Shown: positions 1 to 7,280 of the stretch, piece after piece | How the letters are laid out: each line of letters opens with the position of its first letter | Position numbering within the stretch: the stretch's first letter is position 1 | Assembly: GCA_003345545.1 (NCBI GenBank) | Contig: PRDH01000081.1 | Span: 56,483 to 120,482, forward strand | Direction of reading: 5' to 3' | Origin: Candidatus Thorarchaeota archaeon | Lineage (GTDB): Archaea > Asgardarchaeota > Thorarchaeia > Thorarchaeales > Thorarchaeaceae | Length of the DNA stretch: 64,000 bases | Notes under the pieces: model-generated | Database searches by the model: none | What the model saw: only the letters and a program-made list of their open reading frames with translations | Told to the model about the DNA's origin: nothing | Program-made: the position numbers and the translations under genes

Positions 1-123
1 CCCAGAATCCCTGTAATGTCATGCGGGCCACATAGGCAAATAGAACTGACCAAAGCCCTTTTAGGTGGAATAACCTCAGCGAGTCTAAGCGGCGAGAGCC
101 GACCCTTGTTGACATCAAGGAGA

Positions 124-2604
124 TTGATCCTTTTGTCGAACTTAGAACCCAAAATCAAGTCCAAACGGTGGACACCTGAATCAGAGGCTGAACTGCTGGA
201 AACTTGGGCAAAGGAAGATACATACGAGTTCAATATGGACTCAGGGAAGAAGATCTACACGGTTGATACTCCCCCTCCCTATCTCTCAGGCCCCATGCAC
301 GTAGGGCAGGTCACGCACTATACACAGATTGACGCTATTGCACGCTACAGACGAATGCAGGGGTTCGAGGTCAATTTCCCACTTGGAATTGATCGTAATG
401 GTCTACCGGTAGAGATTCGAGTCGAGAAGGATCTCGGTATTAGTATGCACAGGACACCCCGTGATGAGTTTCTCCACCTGTGCAAGAAACGTCTAGATGA
501 TGATGAAAAGATAGCTATTCGTGCCTTCAAGAGACTTGGAATCGCCTTCAACACGTATGAGGATAGGGGCAGTTATCGTACCGATAGCCCACGATTCAGG
601 GCTGTGACTCAGGCCACGTTCATTGAGATTTGGAACAAGGGACTCGTGTATTCTGATGTACGTCCAAACAACTGGTGCTTTGAGTGTGGTACAACTATCG
701 CAGATGCTGAAGTGGAGTACTCTGAGCGTCAGACTACCCTGAACTATCTACACTTTGAGGTAGAAGGACTTGATCCGATTGAGATTGCTACAACAAGACC
801 TGAGCTACTCTGTGCATGTGGCGCAGTGTTTGTTCATCCTGATGATGCACGATATTCTGCTTATCATGGAAAGAAAGCCAGGGTTCCAATCTTCAACATT
901 GAAGTACCCATAATAGCAAGCTCTGCTGCTCAGATGGAGTTTGCCACAGGAGCTCTAATGGTCTGTAGTTATGGTGATCAGGCTGATGTGATGGCTTTCA
1001 GAGATCATGCGCTTACTCCGATTGCTGCTGTTACACCTGAGGGTACAATGACTGAGGCTGCTGGGAAATATGCCGGCATGACGATGGCTGACGCTAGGAA
1101 AGCAATTCTGGCTGATCTCAAGAAGAAGAAACTGCTTATCCGACAGGAACAGACAATGCAGAGGATACCCCTATGCTGGCGTAGTGGTACACCCATTGAG
1201 TTCATTGCGATGAACGAGTATTACGTGAAACAGGTGGAGTTCGTCGAGGACCTGCTGAAGATCGCCAGAGAAATGACCTTCTACCCACCATTTCACAGGC
1301 AGATTCTCATTGATTGGCTCAACAGAGTCACTGTAGACTGGCCAGTCAGCAGACGCAGATACTATGGCACTGAAATCCCAATCTGGTACTGCAAGTCATG
1401 CGGAGCGGCTGTTCTTCCTGAGCTGACTGGAGAGCCTAAGTATTACCAACCATGGCGAGAGAATCCTCCCTTCTCTAAGTGTCCCAAGTGTGGTGTGGAA
1501 GAGGGATTCAGAGGAGAAGAACGCACCTTTGATACATGGATGGACTCGTCTACTACTGGCCTCCAAATCATAGGATTCATGCGTAATGAAAAGCTGTTCA
1601 AGAAAGCCTTTGGAAACGTACTTCGCCCACAGGGAAAGGACATTGTAAGGACTTGGCTCTATTACTCTCTTCTCCGGACTCTGCAGCTGACAGGGAAGCC
1701 TGCGTTTAAAGAAGCATGGATTTCCGGTCATGTAGTGGATGAAAACGGCGAAACAATGAGCAAGTCCAAAGGCAACTCACCACCTCCGATGCCATTCGTC
1801 GAGAAGTATGGTGCCGATGCGATGCGTATGTTCGGAATTCTTGAGGCTGGACTCGGCAGCGATGTTCGTTTCTCCGAGGATCGCTTGGCTGGAGTATCGA
1901 AATTCATGACCAAGCTCTGGAATATCGCTCGTTTCATCTCGATGTTTCCAATACCCAAAGAGATGGGATTCAAGAAGCTCACTAGTGTGGATCAATGGAT
2001 TCTTGCAGAACTGAACAAGGTCTTGGAGCGAATAGTGCCTGAATGTGATCTTCTTGACTTTCACAAGCCCGCAACAGAAGTCCGAGGATTCACTTGGAAC
2101 TTCTTCGCGGACATTGTCATGGAGATGATCAAGGGACGTGCACTCAATACGAACGGCACCTTTTCAGCAGATGAACAGAAATCTGCCTGGTCCACCTTAC
2201 ATGAGGTATTGAAGAAAGTGACTCGAGCACTGGCTCCAATTACTCCCTTCATCACTGATCGAATCTACAGAGAGCTCTATGATGAGAGAGGAGTTCACAG
2301 ACAGAGCTATCCCTTAGTGCGTAAGGACTGGGAGTCAGATTTGACGGAACACACAGTGCTCTTGCTTCAGACAAACCAAGCACTCTGGAAATTCAAGCGT
2401 GAGAATGGGATTTCACTGAGACAGGGACTCCCTGAGGCCTATATCCCAGAGAATCTTAGACCTTGGTCAAAGGACCTTCAGGCAATGCATGGCATTGAGA
2501 GAATCAGCTTTGGACAGCCCAACGATGCCAAGTTTGTGGAAGTCAAGTTTCTTGAGGTGGAAGGTGCAATCTACATTCGTCCCCCGGCAGAGAATAAGAC
2601 ATGA
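124..2604 (+). CDS. valS: Valyl-tRNA synthetase (archaeal type)
   Basis: Class I aminoacyl-tRNA synthetase that charges tRNA-Val in the cytosol. Counting residues from an upstream ATG at 16, the HIGH-box equivalent is PMHVGQ (93-98) and the KMSKS loop is MSKSK (581-585). The editing domain carries TTRPEL, and CxxC pairs near residues 222, 459 and 489 suggest zinc knuckles as in archaeal ValRS. The RPQGKDIVRTW stretch is typical of the archaeal ValRS subgroup and separates it from IleRS and LeuRS. The first 36 codons after the ATG at 16 do not look like a ValRS N-terminus. TTG codons at 124 or 133, behind AAGGAG (117-122), are likelier starts. HVGQ instead of HIGH is a mild deviation. Confidence 0.93.
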   Translation: MILLSNLEPKIKSKRWTPESEAELLETWAKEDTYEFNMDSGKKIYTVDTPPPYLSGPMHVGQVTHYTQIDAIARYRRMQGFEVNFPLGIDRNGLPVEIRVEKDLGISMHRTPRDEFLHLCKKRLDDDEKIAIRAFKRLGIAFNTYEDRGSYRTDSPRFRAVTQATFIEIWNKGLVYSDVRPNNWCFECGTTIADAEVEYSERQTTLNYLHFEVEGLDPIEIATTRPELLCACGAVFVHPDDARYSAYHGKKARVPIFNIEVPIIASSAAQMEFATGALMVCSYGDQADVMAFRDHALTPIAAVTPEGTMTEAAGKYAGMTMADARKAILADLKKKKLLIRQEQTMQRIPLCWRSGTPIEFIAMNEYYVKQVEFVEDLLKIAREMTFYPPFHRQILIDWLNRVTVDWPVSRRRYYGTEIPIWYCKSCGAAVLPELTGEPKYYQPWRENPPFSKCPKCGVEEGFRGEERTFDTWMDSSTTGLQIIGFMRNEKLFKKAFGNVLRPQGKDIVRTWLYYSLLRTLQLTGKPAFKEAWISGHVVDENGETMSKSKGNSPPPMPFVEKYGADAMRMFGILEAGLGSDVRFSEDRLAGVSKFMTKLWNIARFISMFPIPKEMGFKKLTSVDQWILAELNKVLERIVPECDLLDFHKPATEVRGFTWNFFADIVMEMIKGRALNTNGTFSADEQKSAWSTLHEVLKKVTRALAPITPFITDRIYRELYDERGVHRQSYPLVRKDWESDLTEHTVLLLQTNQALWKFKRENGISLRQGLPEAYIPENLRPWSKDLQAMHGIERISFGQPNDAKFVEVKFLEVEGAIYIRPPAENKT

Positions 2605-2625
2605 TAATGCCCGCTCCACTCGATT

Positions 2626-3060
2626 CTATCCCACTGTCACTTCATTTACATGCTCAGTTGGACACTTCATGCTGTTGGACACAAGGCAGTACTTCCCAGC
2701 GAGTTCCAACGCTCGTTCTGCCTTTGGTATGAGATCTTCAGTGTCGACCGTCACCTTTGTTCTCAGAAGAAGCTTGGTGAACTGAAAGCCCTTCTCCACC
2801 TTCTCCAGCGTTCCAAGCCCTTCACAGGCGAATGACTTGAATTCAACGTGTACTTTCTTTGCGAATGTAATGAAGGTTGTCAGGAAACATGAGGTGGCAG
2901 CTGCTACAAAGAGGTCCTCTGGACTGATGATTCCTTCAGGTCCATCGAATTCAGGAGGTGCTGAGATCTGTATCTTGGGTTTTCCTTTTACAGTCAGATC
3001 TCCAACCCTACCGTGTGTCCAATCAATCTTCACAAGATACTCGTGTGACTCGTCACTCAT
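2626..3060 (-). CDS. OsmC family peroxidase-like protein (copy 1)
   Basis: An OsmC/Ohr fold protein of 144 residues, the normal family length. Members reduce organic or fatty hydroperoxides with a cysteine pair. Visible here are the SPEDLF motif (46-51), Cys58 in the SCF context at the start of the central helix, and Cys125/Cys133 in a YCxxxxSxKC context. A paralogue of the same length lies directly upstream on the same strand, 61 bp away, with the same cysteine positions, so the pair arose by tandem duplication. It converges with valS. The true substrate cannot be read from the sequence. Confidence 0.85.
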   Translation of the reverse strand: MSDESHEYLVKIDWTHGRVGDLTVKGKPKIQISAPPEFDGPEGIISPEDLFVAAATSCFLTTFITFAKKVHVEFKSFACEGLGTLEKVEKGFQFTKLLLRTKVTVDTEDLIPKAERALELAGKYCLVSNSMKCPTEHVNEVTVG

Positions 3061-3121
3061 CTCTTTCGCCGTAGTTTCTAGCCTTCATCTCCATGAAAAA
3101 AGGATTTGGTTCTTGCCGCAA

Positions 3122-3556
3122 CTACAGAACAACAATCTCAACATCATGTGAGATTGGGCACTTCATACTGTTACCAACAAAACAATACTTCTTTGCTAGC
3201 TCTAGGGCCCGACCAATCTTATCACGAAGCTCTTCGGATTCAATCTGGGCTCTAGCCCTTATCCGAATTCTGGTTATCTCAAAGCTGCGACCGACCTTCT
3301 CCAGTGTCCCGACAGCATCACATGTGAATGCCTTGAAATCGATGTGCATCTTTCTTGTGAAATCGACGAAGCCATTCATGTAGCAGACTGATGCGGAGGC
3401 TACAAAGAGGTCTTCTGGAGAATGATAGTTCGCCTCCTCAGGATCGCTTGATGAGGTACCAGTTCTTATGACTGCTTTCCCCTCGACTGATAACTTGCCG
3501 GTCCTTCCACCGGTCCAGACAAGGCTCACAGGAAAAAGTGTTGGCTCTTCACTCAT
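3122..3556 (-). CDS. OsmC family peroxidase-like protein (copy 2)
   Basis: Second OsmC-fold protein, 144 residues, collinear with its downstream neighbour: SPEDLF at 46-51, Cys58, and the YCFVGNSMKC segment with Cys125 and Cys133. Likely role is thiol-dependent detoxification of hydroperoxides in the cytosol. The 61-bp gap to copy 1 allows co-transcription. The two proteins have diverged clearly in their N-terminal strands, so this is not a recent duplication and the two may prefer different peroxides. Confidence 0.85.
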   Translation of the reverse strand: MSEEPTLFPVSLVWTGGRTGKLSVEGKAVIRTGTSSSDPEEANYHSPEDLFVASASVCYMNGFVDFTRKMHIDFKAFTCDAVGTLEKVGRSFEITRIRIRARAQIESEELRDKIGRALELAKKYCFVGNSMKCPISHDVEIVVL

Positions 3557-3616
3557 TCAATACACCTATCCTTTCTCTTGCATAGTCCTGAAAAAGCATT
3601 TAGGCGTGGCAACGCT

Positions 3617-4390
3617 CTATCCCTTTTCGCCCTTGAAGACGGCAAAGAACGGAATTCGATGCTCTCGATCAAAGAACGCATCATCAGCTGTTGGCTGGGG
3701 CTCTCTGAAGGCTACGAGATTGAAGCCAGAAGCAATTAGCGCATTCAGGTATGTGCCAAGAGTTCTGTGAAAGAAGCTTATTGCTGCTGGAAATCTCTCG
3801 CCTGTCCGAGTGGTCCAATAACGTTCGTACTCTCTCTCATCAAAGTACTTGTCGACTTTGAAGTACACCCCCTCTCTTCTTCCAGTCTTAGGGTCTTTCT
3901 CACCCATCTCCCAAGAACCAGGACCATAGAGATTGAAGGCAGGGTGCACGATGGAGAATACAAGATGTCCACCTTCTCGAAGGACTCGGTAGAACTCTCT
4001 GAGTGCCTCTCTGAGGCATGGAACATTCAGAAGGACTAGATTTGCGAGCACAATGTCGAATTCGTGGTCTGGAATCGAATCCAGATGACATATGTCCGTC
4101 GCTCTGTATTCAACGATGATTCCCTCGCGCTTTGCCAGGCTCCTAGACGTTTCTATTAGACGCTCAGATAAGTCGACAGCAGTGACAGAAGCTCCCTTCC
4201 CTGCGTAATATCGAGATAGGTATCCCTCTCCACACCCTGCATCAAGGAGCTTCTTGCCCTTGACATCACCGAGGAGCTGCTCGACGCATGGATTCAGAAT
4301 GTGTCTGTGGTGAGGTGTACCACTTTCTGCAATGAGATCCGCGAATGCCTCTGCATTAGCTTCCCACTGCTGTCGAAATCGGTCGTCCAT
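3617..4390 (-). CDS. SAM-dependent methyltransferase (class I)
   Basis: A 257-residue Rossmann-fold methyltransferase. Motif I is LLDAGCGEGY (about 48-57), followed by an acidic residue after strand 2 (VDLSERL), and motif IV-like FDIVLANLVLLNV. The C-terminal RVLREGGHLVFSIVHP resembles the UbiE/Methyltransf_11 group. The acceptor substrate is unknown. The Phe/Pro-rich C-terminal half could form a lid for a small molecule. It is the last of three minus-strand genes running toward valS; operon membership with the OsmC pair is possible but unproven. Confidence 0.85.
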   Translation of the reverse strand: MDDRFRQQWEANAEAFADLIAESGTPHHRHILNPCVEQLLGDVKGKKLLDAGCGEGYLSRYYAGKGASVTAVDLSERLIETSRSLAKREGIIVEYRATDICHLDSIPDHEFDIVLANLVLLNVPCLREALREFYRVLREGGHLVFSIVHPAFNLYGPGSWEMGEKDPKTGRREGVYFKVDKYFDEREYERYWTTRTGERFPAAISFFHRTLGTYLNALIASGFNLVAFREPQPTADDAFFDREHRIPFFAVFKGEKG

Positions 4391-4613
4391 GAGCTGTCAA
4401 CCTAGATCGGCTCTTCTCAAGTTTTCGCTTGCCTAACCATATTCTATCCCAGGCCTTGCGGACCCGTTTTCTGGTCTTCCCAAGTACTGGGCAACGGTCT
4501 ACTTGATTGCAGGCCCCACTTCGGCTGCAATCTCGTTTTCTACGTGAATTCATGACAAATCAGACCAATCAAAATAAGAGGTCGTAGATATCCGTGCATT
4601 TTGGTAGTTCAAG

Positions 4614-5816
4614 ATGGTCATCGACGAACGGCACTCAGATGAAGCAAAAACAGAGAGAAATCCGGCATACGTGCTTGGACTCGCCTCTTTGCTTAATGAT
4701 ACTGGATCTGATATGATTGCTCCTATCTGGCCTGCCTTTCTTACCACTCAGCTTGGCATAGATCCCGGTGTTGTACAGATGATTGATGGTCTGGCATTGA
4801 CAGTCACTTCCCTCTCAAAGCTAGGCGCTGGCTATGCTTCAGACAAAACAGGCAAACGGAAGCCATTCATTGCTCTGGGATATGCCCTGTCGTCTATTGC
4901 ACGCATAGGATTCATTCTTGCCACCTTTGGATACCAGTTCTTCCAGATACTCCTCTGGAAGTCTATGGACCGACTTGGCAAAATGCGAGGGCCCCCACGT
5001 GATGCAATAGTTGCTGCTTACGCATCAGAGAAGAAACGGGGACGTACATTTGGTGTACTGCGGGCACTTGACACCACAGGTGCAGTTCTGGGCTCGTTTA
5101 TTACCCTCCTTCTCTTTGCCTATTTAGGTTATACGGGGATTATCCTGTTGGCCGTTGTTCCAGGTCTCGGTTCCGTTGTTGTAGTTTCTGCACTTATAAA
5201 GGAAAGAAGAGGAAGAGATGCCTTCAAGGGGGTGAATTTCCGTGGTCTTGACCGCAATCTTAAGGTATTTCTCGTGGCCTCTGTTCTCTTTGCTCTTGCG
5301 ACTTTCAGCTACTCACTATTGATTCTCTATTCAGCCACTTTTGGGCACACAGTCATTCAACAGACGGCTCTCTATCTGCTGTTCACGATTGTGTACGCTG
5401 CCACAGCATACCCCTTTGGCAGAATCTCGGATAGGGTGGGTCGAAAACCTGTACTAATTGCTGCCTTCCTCTTCTTGATACTGACAGCAGTCTGGGCCTA
5501 CTCATTCACCACTGATATGCTGACTATCGTGCCTCTCTTCATCCTCTTTGGACTGATGAATGGTGCTCTCGATCCTGTTCAGACAAGCCTGGTCGCTGAC
5601 CTAGTGGAGGAGAAGCGCCGTGCGAGTGTCATTGGAGCATTTCAAATGGCGATTGGTATGTCCGCGCTTCCTGGGGGACTGATTATTGGATATCTCTGGG
5701 ATCAATTCAATCCTCAAGCAGTCTTCCTGTATTCAATCGTTCTCACATTTCTAGCATTGATTCTACTGTTACTCATACGAACGAAAAGGAGCGAACTGGT
5801 AACCAGCGCAAGTTGA
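4614..5816 (+). CDS. MFS transporter
   Basis: A 400-residue major facilitator superfamily protein with about 12 membrane segments. The loop between segments 2 and 3 carries GYASDKTGKRK, the MFS signature region, and the matching loop in the second half reads GRISDRVGRKP. Known relatives export drugs or small metabolites by proton antiport; no substrate can be assigned here. The gene stands alone, divergent from the methyltransferase gene, and ends just before the tRNA-Ala gene on the opposite strand. Confidence 0.87.
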   Translation: MVIDERHSDEAKTERNPAYVLGLASLLNDTGSDMIAPIWPAFLTTQLGIDPGVVQMIDGLALTVTSLSKLGAGYASDKTGKRKPFIALGYALSSIARIGFILATFGYQFFQILLWKSMDRLGKMRGPPRDAIVAAYASEKKRGRTFGVLRALDTTGAVLGSFITLLLFAYLGYTGIILLAVVPGLGSVVVVSALIKERRGRDAFKGVNFRGLDRNLKVFLVASVLFALATFSYSLLILYSATFGHTVIQQTALYLLFTIVYAATAYPFGRISDRVGRKPVLIAAFLFLILTAVWAYSFTTDMLTIVPLFILFGLMNGALDPVQTSLVADLVEEKRRASVIGAFQMAIGMSALPGGLIIGYLWDQFNPQAVFLYSIVLTFLALILLLLIRTKRSELVTSAS

Positions 5817-5819
5817 AGA

Positions 5820-5926
5820 TGGTGGACCGGGCGAGATTTGAACTCGCGGCCTTCTGAAGTGTCGGCCTGTGGCTAACACCAGCAAGCTTGCGAATCAGAC
5901 GATCTACCGGTCTGATCTACCGGCCC
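5820..5926 (-). tRNA. tRNA-Ala (anticodon CGC) with a 30-nt intron
   Basis: Read on the minus strand, the acceptor stem GGGCCGG pairs with CCGGTCC and includes the G3:U70 wobble that marks tRNA-Ala. A73 and an encoded CCA follow. The D arm is GATC/GATC, the anticodon stem TCTGA/TCAGA, and the T arm GCGAG-TTCAAAT-CTCGC. The anticodon loop is interrupted after position 37 by a 30-nt intron (5859-5888), the canonical archaeal site. After splicing the loop reads TTCGCAT, giving anticodon CGC. The intron folds on itself (GCUUG/CAGGC plus UGG/CCA), with bulges at both exon junctions that resemble a relaxed bulge-helix-bulge splice motif. Confidence 0.93.
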
Positions 5927-5978
5927 ACTGAGATGCTTCTCCGTATGGATTTCTTAAAAGATTGTCTGCTCATATGAA

Positions 5979-6272
5979 TCAGATCTCAATCCCAAATGCC
6001 TCGGAGAACCGTTCCATTCTAAGGAACTCCCGAAGGAACTCTCTGCCTTTCTCTGTCAGCAGGTATGACCGATTGTTACTATCAGGGCCCACCTCTTGCA
6101 CGAGTGCTTTTTCGACCAGTTCTTCCAGATATTGGGTCAATCGATCATGGGACAGATTTGCCGCGTAGAGTATCTTAGTCGGGCCTGTGCCTTCCTCCCC
6201 CTCACTCTGAATGGCACGCATCATATCTGCTAGGATGCGCATCTTTGAGCGATAGGGTCGCTTCTTACTCAT
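5979..6272 (-). CDS. Winged-helix transcriptional regulator
   Basis: A 97-residue protein that is almost entirely one winged helix. Helices include DMMRAIQ, a TKILYAANLSHDRLTQYLEELV recognition region and a YLLTEKGREFLREF wing/C-terminal segment, typical of the small archaeal HTH_45-like regulators. Its ATG overlaps the stop of the upstream membrane-protein gene (ATGA type, 4 bp), so the two are translated together. A natural guess is that it senses or regulates something linked to that membrane protein; no ligand domain is present. Confidence 0.75.
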   Translation of the reverse strand: MSKKRPYRSKMRILADMMRAIQSEGEEGTGPTKILYAANLSHDRLTQYLEELVEKALVQEVGPDSNNRSYLLTEKGREFLREFLRMERFSEAFGIEI

Positions 6273-6886
6273 ACGTTTCGGCCTGCCTTATAGAGCATGA
6301 CCAATAGCGACAAGAAACCAAGGAATTGCGCTCCTTGGCTCAACAGATAGAGGCCGGGAGCTGCAGCGACTTGAGCCATCATAATGTGGCTCAATAGGAT
6401 GAGGAAGAATCCAACTAGGACATAACGTGCGAACTTGCTACGCGTTGCCAAGTAGTTGAGGATGGCCTGGAGAACCACCACGACTAGTACCAGTATTGCA
6501 ACGATCTCGAGACTCGGATTGACCAGAAAGGTTGCCATCAACAGCATAGTGACACTTGCTGTGTCTTGGTTCTCTGTTTCCCTACGTGTGGGTTTCGTGG
6601 AGATTACGAAAATGGCATAGGCCATGATTCTGGATACTCCGTAGGCTATTGTGACAATGTCGGAGATTACATCTGTTGGTTCCCTTACAAGAAAATACCA
6701 TGTCCCAATCACTCGCCCGAACATGCCTGCAGATAGGACAAGGAATCCAGTAGATAGATCTGAGAGTCTCTTCTCACCAGTCAGTCGATATGCCTTTGTG
6801 GCATAGTAAGACACCATCAAGGCGATTATCCCACTGACTGCTTCAAAGAGTAAGTCTAGTCTGATGATTCCGGGATCTACTTGCAT
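6269..6886 (-). CDS. Multi-pass membrane protein of unknown function
   Basis: A 205-residue protein with about six to seven predicted membrane spans (near 12-30, 42-62, 80-97, 112-130, 131-145, 153-172 and 178-198). No catalytic motif is recognised. It is co-translated with the downstream winged-helix protein through a 4-bp overlap. Similar membrane protein/wHTH pairs are common in archaea and are mostly uncharacterised; a sensor role is only inference. Confidence 0.65.
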   Translation of the reverse strand: MQVDPGIIRLDLLFEAVSGIIALMVSYYATKAYRLTGEKRLSDLSTGFLVLSAGMFGRVIGTWYFLVREPTDVISDIVTIAYGVSRIMAYAIFVISTKPTRRETENQDTASVTMLLMATFLVNPSLEIVAILVLVVVVLQAILNYLATRSKFARYVLVGFFLILLSHIMMAQVAAAPGLYLLSQGAQFLGFLSLLVMLYKAGRNV

Positions 6887-7048
6887 TGGGTGACGCCTGT
6901 CCTATTCTTGTCAGCTTTGGTCTTATTACTGGTGAATGAATCATCTATGGCTTTTCTCTAATTCGGTGACATAATCCCCTGCTTCAGACGGTCTTTAGTG
7001 CGGATACTTCTTCTAGATGAATCATCTAGTGGTATCGTTCATCGCGCC

Positions 7049-7075
7049 TTTATATCGAGAATGCACTATACTTAA
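7049..7075 (+). promoter_or_regulatory. TATA box and palindromic operator before a small transcript
   Basis: TTTATAT (7049-7055) is followed by TGCACTATACTTAA (7062-7075), which matches 12 of 14 positions of the palindrome TTMACTATAGTKAA found at five places between 33.7 and 38.2 kb. As at those sites, the motif lies between the TATA box and the expected start of transcription at about 7077-7081. Confidence 0.5.
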
Positions 7076-7085
7076 CGTGCAAATC

Positions 7086-7280
7086 ATGGAGCATGCCAAG
7101 AAGGCACTTGCATTCGTGGTTGCACAGATGGGCCGAACTCTCACGGCCCAACACATGATGGAAGAGTTCCGACAACTGCAAGATGAGCAGACAGGTAGAC
7201 ACTGTTTCTGCTTTGAAAGGCGGAGGAAACTCCGCCCTTCCATCGCCTTTTGTTCTATCCCTCTTTCTTCTCTAGCATAG
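7086..7280 (+). CDS. Possible small protein or small RNA transcript
   Basis: An ATG five to ten bases after the predicted transcription start opens a 64-codon frame beginning MEHAKKALAFVVAQMG. The first 40 residues look like an amphipathic helical protein; the tail is Arg/Cys-rich and reads through a strong hairpin (7219-7236), overlapping the end of the aminopeptidase gene. If the hairpin terminates transcription, the frame would have no stop codon, so the product may instead be a roughly 170-nt small RNA. The promoter evidence is better than the coding evidence. Confidence 0.35.
   Translation: MEHAKKALAFVVAQMGRTLTAQHMMEEFRQLQDEQTGRHCFCFERRRKLRPSIAFCSIPLSSLA
7219..7250. terminator. GNRA hairpin followed by a T-rich stretch
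   Basis: GGCGGAG-GAAA-CTCCGCC is a perfect 7-bp stem with a GAAA tetraloop, followed by CTTCCATCGCCTTTTG. It sits between a plus-strand promoter and the 3' end of the convergent aminopeptidase gene and could end transcripts from the plus strand. Confidence 0.5.
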
